NCBI GenBank assembly: GCA_029251065.1
Contig: JAQXEB010000162.1
Span: 1-6,120, forward strand
Direction: 5' to 3'
From: Luminiphilus sp.
GTDB taxonomy: Bacteria; Pseudomonadota; Gammaproteobacteria; Pseudomonadales; Halieaceae
DNA length: 6,120 bases
The notes below the pieces were generated by a model, which saw nothing but the letters and a program-made list of their open reading frames with translations, had not been told where the DNA came from and did no database searches. Position numbers and translations under genes: made by a program. Of this stretch, positions 1 through 5,017 are shown piece by piece. Position 1 is the first letter of the stretch, and every line of letters begins with the position of its first letter.

Positions 1-849
1 CTCATTGCCTTGTCCGACGGCAACGATGAGCTCCGAGGCCTTGAGGTTGCTTTGCTTGTCCGCTGGACCCGCTGGCACAACGCGGACGACCTTTACGTAT
101 TCATCTTCGTTTTGTAAAACGGCGCCGATCCCCTCGAGACTCAGCTTCATGTCGATGTCAAAATTCTCCGCACTTCGTGGCGAAAAGTAGCTGGTGTGAG
201 GACCAAATTGAGAGGTAAGGGCGTTGGCATAGACCGCGAACACATCCTGTGCGTTGTATTGGCTGAGCCGCAACCGCTGGTTCTCGTAACGCTTCCTGAG
301 CGTAGGCGCGATGTCGCCAGGGGCCTTGTCAGCCAGCCTTAAACCGAGCACCTGGTTTTTTATCCGCTTGCGCCATCGATCATCGAGTTCGGCGGTGCTC
401 ACCGCCCAGTCGCGCTCGGTGGGATCTGAGGCGATAAACTCATCGACCTCAAAGTCGAACTCGCCGACACGCACATCCATCGTGTCGATGACCTCGTCGA
501 GACGCGCACCTGCAAGGACTTCATAACGGTTGAAAATCTCAAACGACGCGGTGACATTACCCTTGCGGCCCTGGTCGTCGAGTACTGTCGCGAGCCAGTC
601 AAAATCAGCAATGTCGCGCGCTGTGAAGTAGAGGTGGGAGGGATCAAGCCGTTCGAGATAACTGTTGAGGTGTTCCCTCGACATCGCATCGTTGTAGCGC
701 CGATCTACGTAGTGACTGTCCTCGAGCTTCTCAATCAGTGCGCGTAGTGTCTCAGACTGCTCTGCTGTGGACGTCAGTGCTGTCGCATGACTGTGATAGC
801 TGAGGGAGAGCAGAACTGAAGCTAGTGCTGTAAAAACTCGTGCAACCAT
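1..849 (-). CDS. prc: Tail-specific periplasmic protease Prc/Tsp, N-terminal part (gene cut by the left edge)
   Basis: This is the N-terminal 283 codons of a carboxy-terminal processing protease of the S41 family, which degrades periplasmic and membrane proteins from their C-termini. Translating down from the ATG at 849 gives an open frame with no stop to base 1. Residues 1-24 look like a signal peptide: a short positive start, a hydrophobic core, and ATA before a likely cleavage site. The helical N-terminal domain follows, with LDPSHLYFTARD at about 68-79. The family hallmark PHTSYFSPRSAENFD (about 217-231) leads into LSLEGIGAVLQ (237-247), the beginning of the PDZ domain. The Ser-Lys catalytic part lies outside the window. 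E. coli Prc has about 680 residues, so roughly 40% is present. A weak GAG ribosome binding site lies 8 bases upstream of the start. One small change from E. coli is Gly-Pro-His-Thr in place of Asp-Pro-His-Thr. The family assignment is secure; whether the whole gene is intact cannot be judged. Confidence 0.95.
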   Translation of the reverse strand, partial: MVARVFTALASVLLSLSYHSHATALTSTAEQSETLRALIEKLEDSHYVDRRYNDAMSREHLNSYLERLDPSHLYFTARDIADFDWLATVLDDQGRKGNVTASFEIFNRYEVLAGARLDEVIDTMDVRVGEFDFEVDEFIASDPTERDWAVSTAELDDRWRKRIKNQVLGLRLADKAPGDIAPTLRKRYENQRLRLSQYNAQDVFAVYANALTSQFGPHTSYFSPRSAENFDIDMKLSLEGIGAVLQNEDEYVKVVRVVPAGPADKQSNLKASELIVAVGQGNE

Positions 850-974
850 GCCGTAATCTCGTCGGTAATAGGGTTGGAAACCAGAGACACTCAGTCATCC
901 GTTGAATGTCACGTGTAGAGTATCGCAGTTAGGCTCAGATCCACAGTAGACGGGTGTGTGCAGGTTGGACGGCT

Positions 975-1002
975 TTGTTACACTGCTAATTTAACATAAT
1001 AT
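975..1002 (+). promoter_or_regulatory. Possible sigma-70 promoter for the ETHE1-like hydrolase gene
   Basis: TTGTTA at 975-980 (4 of 6 to TTGACA) lies 16 bases before TAATAT at 997-1002 (4 of 6 to TATAAT). This would start transcription near 1009 and leave a leader of about 75 bases. An alternative pair is TTGGAC at 965-970 with TAATTT at 987-992, also 16 bases apart. The match is modest and was found by eye. The local AT-richness in an otherwise GC-balanced region supports a promoter here, but not the exact choice. No convincing promoter for the divergent prc gene was found in the same gap. Confidence 0.35.
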
Positions 1003-1010
1003 ACATTATG
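995..1010. promoter_or_regulatory. AT-rich inverted repeat, possible repressor operator
   Basis: CATAAT (995-1000) and ATTATG (1005-1010) are perfect inverted arms around a 4-base spacer, ATAC. The repeat overlaps the candidate -10 element of the ETHE1-like gene, a position where a bound dimeric repressor would block RNA polymerase. It is known that related hydrolase genes in other proteobacteria are controlled by ArsR-family persulfide sensors of the BigR/SqrR type that bind AT-rich palindromes. Linking this site to such a regulator is inference, and no regulator gene is in the window. Confidence 0.35.
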
Positions 1011-1084
1011 CGCAGTAAGGTGGGAATCAAACGACGACCTCGCTATGCTCGGACCTTAAGACGATTTGGTGCACTACTCTACTT

Positions 1085-2053
1085 ATGGATGAACCTTTTC
1101 CTAACGTCGCCAAGACTGCAGCAACTGCTCCTCACGTCGAGGCCTTCTTTGATGCAGCGACCTCGACCTTGACCTACGTCGTGACTTCACCAGGCACTCG
1201 GCACTGCGTGATCATCGATCCGGTCCTCGATAACGATTCGTCCTCAGCCGCAGTCAGCAAAGTGAGTGCCGACACCGTGGTGCGCTATGTCAGGGAAAAC
1301 CGTCTTAGTGTGGCTTACATCTTAGAAACGCACGTACACGCGGATCATCTTAGTGGTGCTCATTACCTCAGACAGAATCTGGGTGGATTGGTTGGAATTG
1401 GGGCAGAAATTACAGAAGTTCAGTCTGCTGTCGCCGAGATCTACTCTGATGCGTCGCCGCTTGCGCCGGGTGGCTCGCAGTTCGATATTCTGCTTGAAGA
1501 TGAACGCACGCTCACGTTTGGCTGCCTCGATATTCGGGTGCTGCATGTTCCCGGACACACGCCAGCCTGCGTCGCCTACCTGATTGGTGATGCGCTGTTT
1601 GCTGGTGATACGCTCTTTATGCCCGACACAGGCACCGCGCGGTGCGACTTCCCAGGGGGTGATGCGCGCAGTTTATACCGATCAATACAGCGCCTTTTGC
1701 GACTTCCAGAGACGACACGCGTGTTTGTGTGCCATGACTACCAGCCTAACGGACGGTCACTGCAGTACGTCGCGTCGATCAAAACGCACCGAGACCACAA
1801 CGTCCACGTTAACGAAACCGTATCAGAGGCCTCATTTGTCACAATGCGCTGCCAGCGGGATGCAGGACTTGGCCCCCCAAAGTTGATGTTACCGTCTCTT
1901 CAGGTCAACGTTCGCGGGGGCACTCTGCCACGCCATCCCATTACGGGAGAACCAATTTTGTACCTGCCCGTTAACAAGCTAGGGGCTGCAGGCACTCGGG
2001 ACATCCAGGATATTTTTCCGGGTCAGCACGCGAGCGCTGACTTGACGGACTGA
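1085..2053 (+). CDS. ETHE1-like MBL-fold hydrolase, probable persulfide dioxygenase type
   Basis: A 322-residue metallo-beta-lactamase-fold enzyme of the ETHE1/Blh branch, predicted cytoplasmic. Family members oxidise glutathione persulfide to sulfite using a mononuclear iron, and so remove sulfide-derived persulfides. The metal motif THVHADH spans residues 82-88 (His83, His85, Asp87, His88). PGHT follows with His158, then GDTLF with Asp175 and CHDY with His217. By alignment with human ETHE1, the iron ligands should be His83, His158 and Asp175. The segment GTARCDFPGGDA (183-194) and the C-terminal LPVNKL are typical of the bacterial subgroup, and the length is close to its usual 290-or-so residues with slight extensions. 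There is no signal peptide and no fused rhodanese domain. ATG 1085 is the only credible start: an in-frame stop lies at 1016-1018 with no ATG or GTG between, yet no clear ribosome binding site precedes it. The exact substrate is inferred. Sulfide:quinone oxidoreductase and rhodanese partners are not in the window. Confidence 0.88.
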   Translation: MDEPFPNVAKTAATAPHVEAFFDAATSTLTYVVTSPGTRHCVIIDPVLDNDSSSAAVSKVSADTVVRYVRENRLSVAYILETHVHADHLSGAHYLRQNLGGLVGIGAEITEVQSAVAEIYSDASPLAPGGSQFDILLEDERTLTFGCLDIRVLHVPGHTPACVAYLIGDALFAGDTLFMPDTGTARCDFPGGDARSLYRSIQRLLRLPETTRVFVCHDYQPNGRSLQYVASIKTHRDHNVHVNETVSEASFVTMRCQRDAGLGPPKLMLPSLQVNVRGGTLPRHPITGEPILYLPVNKLGAAGTRDIQDIFPGQHASADLTD

Positions 2054-2062
2054 CTGGTCCGT
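2045..2062. terminator. Small hairpin between convergent genes, possible weak terminator
   Basis: ACGGAC (2045-2050) and GTCCGT (2057-2062) form a perfect 6-base stem with a 6-base loop. It spans the stop codon of the ETHE1-like gene and most of the 15-base gap before the convergent dehydrogenase stop. Two G-T wobble pairs could extend the stem. No T-run follows on either strand, so it is not a standard intrinsic terminator. Its placement between converging genes is the main reason to list it. Confidence 0.25.
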
Positions 2063-2068
2063 TGAGCG

Positions 2069-2842
2069 CTAAATAGGTCCTAGGACGGATCCGCCGTCAA
2101 CGATTAACGATGTGCCGTTCATGTAGGAGCCTGCATCGCTTACGAGCAACAGCAAAGGCCCCGTTAACTCGCTGAATTCGCCTACTCGTTGAGGGAGCAG
2201 ACGCTGTATGTAGGCCCTCCCCCGGTCCGAATTGAACTCCTCTTCGTTGATCGCAGTTGCAAAGTAACCCGGACACAGCGAGTTGACGCGGACTCCTGAG
2301 CGGGCGAGCTCGATTGCCATATTTTTGGTTAACTGGTCGATCGCTACCTTTGACACGTTGTAGTCGGCTTTTTGATTGCCGGAGACGTGGCTGTAGATCG
2401 AGCCCGTATTGACGATAGAGCCACTGCGCTGACGCTTCATACGTGTCGCACTGGCTTGGGCCACTCGCCACGCGCCCTTCAGATTGACGTCAAGCACAGC
2501 CGCCCATTGCGCCTCTTCTGCATCGACAAACCGCGTAGGCGCACTGGCGATGCCCGCATTGTTGACCACGATGTCGAGTGTTTCGAACATCTCGTCCAGT
2601 TGCTTAAAACTCTGCTGAACACTCTTGGCAGAGGTCACGTCCATATTCAGTGCGCAGGCACAGCCCCCCGCCGCCTCGATCCTCGAAACGACATTGGCGA
2701 GTTTATCGGTTCGTCGTGCGGCTAAAACCACCGTTGCGCCGGCCGCAGCAAGGACTTCGGCGAAATGCTCACCTAATCCACTTGAAGCACCCGTTACTAA
2801 TGCAACTTTGTGCTCGAGAGAGAACAGCTTAGGGTGGTTCAA
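2069..2842 (-). CDS. Classical short-chain dehydrogenase/reductase, substrate unknown
   Basis: A 257-residue SDR oxidoreductase, FabG-like in length and motifs. The Rossmann cofactor motif TGASSGLG is at 17-24. NNAG is at 94-97 and the structural Asn at 120 (DVNLKG). The catalytic residues are Ser148 and the YNVSK motif (Tyr161, Lys165). NGTSLIVDGG near 242-251 is the usual C-terminal signature. The Arg pair at 43-44 after the second strand suggests NADP(H) rather than NAD(H). No transmembrane segment is seen. The start is TTG 2842, with AGGA at 2850-2853 seven bases upstream. An in-frame TAG at 2852-2854 rules out a longer protein, and the next in-frame ATG falls inside the Rossmann domain. 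The gene lies 71 bases downstream of sohB on the same strand with no clear terminator between, so it may be the last gene of the nudC-sohB unit. It is not YciK, the SDR found next to sohB in E. coli: the cofactor and C-terminal motifs differ. The substrate cannot be deduced. Confidence 0.9.
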   Translation of the reverse strand: MNHPKLFSLEHKVALVTGASSGLGEHFAEVLAAAGATVVLAARRTDKLANVVSRIEAAGGCACALNMDVTSAKSVQQSFKQLDEMFETLDIVVNNAGIASAPTRFVDAEEAQWAAVLDVNLKGAWRVAQASATRMKRQRSGSIVNTGSIYSHVSGNQKADYNVSKVAIDQLTKNMAIELARSGVRVNSLCPGYFATAINEEEFNSDRGRAYIQRLLPQRVGEFSELTGPLLLLVSDAGSYMNGTSLIVDGGSVLGPI

Positions 2843-2913
2843 GATTGTGTCCTAGTCATTAACATCGCCACTTGGGTGTCTGTGAATCGGTCCGCTCATT
2901 GCCACAGCTGAGG

Positions 2914-3993
2914 CTAGAGGAACCGTCGGTCGGAAATACGCTTCCAAACACGGAGGGCGAGACGATCAATAACCGCTTCTGCGCCGACCCCGATCCGCTC
3001 AGCGAGTCGCTGCTTGCGTTTATAGCGAACCTCGATCAGTTCGCGATCCTCAGCGATCTGCAACAAGTAGGCGTCAGATGTCGTAATCTCATCAATGAGC
3101 CCCACCGCCACTGCTTGTCTGCCGTACCAGACCTCCCCTGTAGAAACCTTATCAATATCAAGTGCTTGTCGGTTTTCGAGAACAAACTGCTTGAATAGAT
3201 CATGAGTGTCTTCGAGTTCAGATTCGAACTTCCGGCGACCTTTATCGGTATTCTCCGCAAACATAGTGACGGTGCGTTTAAACTCACCCGCAGTGAACTG
3301 CTCTACATCAACGTCGTTTTTCTTTAGTAAGCGATGAAAGTTAGGCAGTTGGGCAACAACGCCAATCGAACCAAGGACAGCGAAGGGTGCGGCGATAATT
3401 CGATCGCCGACGCAGGCCATCATGTATCCTCCGCTTGCGGCAACCTTGTCGACCGCGATGACCAAATTGACGCCCGCGTCTCGAATGCGAGTGAGTTGGC
3501 TAGCTGCCAGGCCATAGCCATGGACAACGCCGCCAGGGCTTTCTAAGCGCAAAAGAACATTGTCTCCCGCTTGGGCATTGGGTAAGACCGCTGAAATTTC
3601 TTCTCTTAAGGCATCGACTTGTGACGCCATAGTGTCGCCCTCAAAGTCCAAAATAAAGGTTCGGGGCTTGTCACTGGTAATCTCTAACGCATCAGTCGCC
3701 GTCTTGGAGGCCGCCTTGGCCCGTGCCTTATCTGACTTGGCCCTTTCTTTGTCGGCCTTTTTTTCTAACTTCGCTCGAAGCTTTGACGTCTGCTCGGTGT
3801 CAGAGAGCTCACGAATGGTGGCGTTGTAGGCGTCAAAGCGATCATTAATGGATCGGACTTCGATATACCCTTCGTCTGCAGTCTTATTCTTGTGGCCGGC
3901 ACTCGCAGCAATAACGAGAATAACCGCAATGATCGCCACCACGATGAGTAGCGTTTGAGTTGCAAACAACCCTATTTCATACAAAAATTCCAA
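2914..3993 (-). CDS. sohB: SohB-type inner-membrane serine protease (S49 family)
   Basis: A 359-residue relative of E. coli SohB (about 349 residues), a signal-peptide-peptidase-A-type protease anchored in the inner membrane with its catalytic domain probably on the periplasmic side. One hydrophobic helix covers about residues 10-31. A Lys/Ala/Glu-rich, probably coiled-coil linker covers about 62-100, and the protease domain follows. LESPGG is at 150-155. The nucleophile is Ser187 in VDKVAASGGYMMAC (181-194). The general-base lysine is Lys239 in TAGEFKRT. LGSIGVVAQ (207-215) and WYGRQAV (289-295) are further family motifs. The start is TTG 3993, chosen because the N-terminus MEFLYEIGLF lines up with MELLSEYGLF of E. 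coli, and because AGGA lies eight bases upstream at 4002-4005. The start follows the nudC stop by 10 bases, so translation is probably coupled. E. coli sohB was found as a multicopy suppressor of a degP (htrA) mutant, which points to envelope quality control. All catalytic residues are present. Confidence 0.94.
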   Translation of the reverse strand: MEFLYEIGLFATQTLLIVVAIIAVILVIAASAGHKNKTADEGYIEVRSINDRFDAYNATIRELSDTEQTSKLRAKLEKKADKERAKSDKARAKAASKTATDALEITSDKPRTFILDFEGDTMASQVDALREEISAVLPNAQAGDNVLLRLESPGGVVHGYGLAASQLTRIRDAGVNLVIAVDKVAASGGYMMACVGDRIIAAPFAVLGSIGVVAQLPNFHRLLKKNDVDVEQFTAGEFKRTVTMFAENTDKGRRKFESELEDTHDLFKQFVLENRQALDIDKVSTGEVWYGRQAVAVGLIDEITTSDAYLLQIAEDRELIEVRYKRKQRLAERIGVGAEAVIDRLALRVWKRISDRRFL

Positions 3994-4001
3994 GAGATAA
4001 T

Positions 4002-4005
4002 TCCT
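4002..4005 (-). promoter_or_regulatory. sohB ribosome binding site overlapping the nudC stop codon
   Basis: On the minus strand the sequence reads TAGGA, where TAG is the nudC stop (4006-4004) and AGGA is the Shine-Dalgarno for the TTG start of sohB, eight bases downstream. Ribosomes ending nudC would stop directly on the sohB initiation region. This supports co-transcription and translational coupling, and it fixes the unusual TTG start. Confidence 0.7.
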
Positions 4006-4813
4006 ACTTCTGTGATGACAAAAACGAGTTGATTAATTGGCCTGCGATTGAAAAGGCGGGTGGAATCGGTGGAAGGTTATCAGGTTTACACCACAGCGCC
4101 TCATCAATCTCTTCCGGATCAATGTTGATCTCGCCACCTGTCCAGCGTGCAGTAAAGCCGAGCATTAACTGTCCTGGAAAGGGCCAAGGCTGCGACCCAT
4201 GATAACGAATGTCATCAACGGTGAGGCCGACCTCCTCCATGACCTCTCTTTGGACGGCTTGCTCACACGACTCTCCCGGCTCAACAAAACCCGCAAGGCA
4301 ACTGTAAAAGCGGCGATTGGCACCTGCGCCCGCAGCGAGCAAGCACTCATTGTCCCGAGTGACCAGCATAATTACACAGGGCGATAATCGGGGGTAAACA
4401 CTAAGGTTGCACGCGTTACAGCATCGACTCTGTCCCTTATCGGCGAGTGCTGTCACTCCGCCACAACGACCACAGTAAGCGTGCTCTCGATCCCAGGTCA
4501 GAAGTTGATACGCTCTCCCGACAATGTCGAAGCTTGTCGTGGATATGCGCCCCAACAGTGCAAACAAGTTCCCACTCGTGTACTTCATCATGTCCATGGC
4601 GCTCGTTTCCACCGAGCAGGCATAGACGGGCCTCTTGTTAAGCAAACCCACCGGCGTCAGTCCAGAAACACGATCAAAATCCGACTCTAACTGAGCGAGT
4701 GGAATGGGCGCACCCTGCTCTCCCATCAGCTCTCCGATCAGGTTGCGCCCTTGAAAAGCCCAAACTAAGTCACTGGGACCTGCGGGACCGGTGGGCCTTA
4801 CGAAATCCAACAT
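4004..4813 (-). CDS. nudC: NudC NADH pyrophosphatase / NAD-cap RNA hydrolase
   Basis: A 269-residue Nudix hydrolase (E. coli NudC has 257). The family cleaves NADH to NMNH and AMP and removes NAD caps from the 5' ends of RNA in the cytoplasm. A less conserved N-terminal domain runs to about residue 108. A four-cysteine zinc ribbon follows: Cys114, Cys117, Cys132 and Cys135, with a further Cys131. The Nudix box at 175-197 is complete: Gly175, Glu181, the REVMEE core at 189-194 with catalytic glutamates 190, 193 and 194, and Gly196. The NudC signature SQPWPFP is at 207-213, but the usual SQPWPFPxS reads SQPWPFPGQ here, with Gln215 in place of Ser. The start ATG 4813 has a strong AAAGGAG ribosome binding site (4820-4826) six bases upstream. 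The gene is first in the nudC-sohB unit and is divergent from nhaB. The family is certain from the zinc ribbon, Nudix box and signature together. Confidence 0.96.
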   Translation of the reverse strand: MLDFVRPTGPAGPSDLVWAFQGRNLIGELMGEQGAPIPLAQLESDFDRVSGLTPVGLLNKRPVYACSVETSAMDMMKYTSGNLFALLGRISTTSFDIVGRAYQLLTWDREHAYCGRCGGVTALADKGQSRCCNACNLSVYPRLSPCVIMLVTRDNECLLAAGAGANRRFYSCLAGFVEPGESCEQAVQREVMEEVGLTVDDIRYHGSQPWPFPGQLMLGFTARWTGGEINIDPEEIDEALWCKPDNLPPIPPAFSIAGQLINSFLSSQK

Positions 4814-4860
4814 AGAATACTCCTTTGGCGCACAGTCTAGGTCAGAGCATCCTCTGCGCT

Positions 4861-4997
4861 CAAGGTGTTACGCCTTGGATCGTCCAAAACGTCTTTTCAA
4901 TCAATCCGTTGTTCGTATAACCTGCCTACGGCAGTCACTCGTCCAATCGAGGGTTGGCTGCGTAACTCACACGTGTTCAAAGCGCCGTAACACTCAC
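4861..4997 (+). other. Inverted-repeat-rich stretch before nhaB, possible structured leader or operator region
   Basis: In the 204-base gap between nudC and nhaB several small stems can be drawn. CAAGGTG/CGCCTTG at 4861-4877 has one wobble pair. CTGCC/GGCAG at 4922-4934 has a 3-base loop. CCAATC/GGTTGG at 4943-4957 has one wobble pair. GTGTTACG (4865-4872) is also the perfect inverted complement of CGTAACAC (4986-4993), which could close a branched structure over the other two hairpins. It would exclude the first hairpin, as in a two-state switch. CGTAAC also recurs at 4961-4966 as part of a direct repeat. No known riboswitch consensus was recognised. Chance alone could give such repeats in 200 bases. 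Confidence 0.3.
4894..4921 (+). promoter_or_regulatory. Possible sigma-70 promoter for nhaB
   Basis: TTTTCA at 4894-4899 (4 of 6 to TTGACA) lies 16 bases before TATAAC at 4916-4921 (5 of 6 to TATAAT). Transcription would begin near 4928 and leave a leader of about 90 bases. If this promoter is the one used, the left arm of the long-range stem at 4865-4872 would not be transcribed, which would argue against a two-state leader. No good promoter for the divergent nudC was found in the same gap. Confidence 0.4.
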
Positions 4998-5017
4998 CAT
5001 AAAAAGGACGATGTTGT

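Noticed and set aside
399..689. 96-codon minus-strand open frame and a 71-codon plus-strand frame at 311-526
   Set aside because: Both are shadows inside prc, whose own frame carries clear family motifs across the whole region.
1353..1886. Several out-of-frame ORFs over the ETHE1-like gene
   Set aside because: They overlap an in-frame protein with all metal-binding motifs and show no recognisable domain of their own.
2077..2086. Perfect 10-base palindrome GTCCTAGGAC
   Set aside because: It lies within the last codons of the dehydrogenase, has no loop for a hairpin, and codes for conserved-looking terminal residues.
2901..2914. Near-palindrome GCCACAGCTGAGGC at the end of sohB as a terminator
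   Set aside because: It has no loop, an internal mismatch and no T-run, so it cannot act as an intrinsic terminator.
2872..3198. 108-codon plus-strand open frame
   Set aside because: It is almost entirely antisense to the sohB C-terminus and lacks a ribosome binding site or family resemblance.
3694..3808. Lys/Ala-rich charged stretch in SohB as a novel insertion
   Set aside because: E. coli SohB has a similar charged linker at the same place, so it is a family feature.
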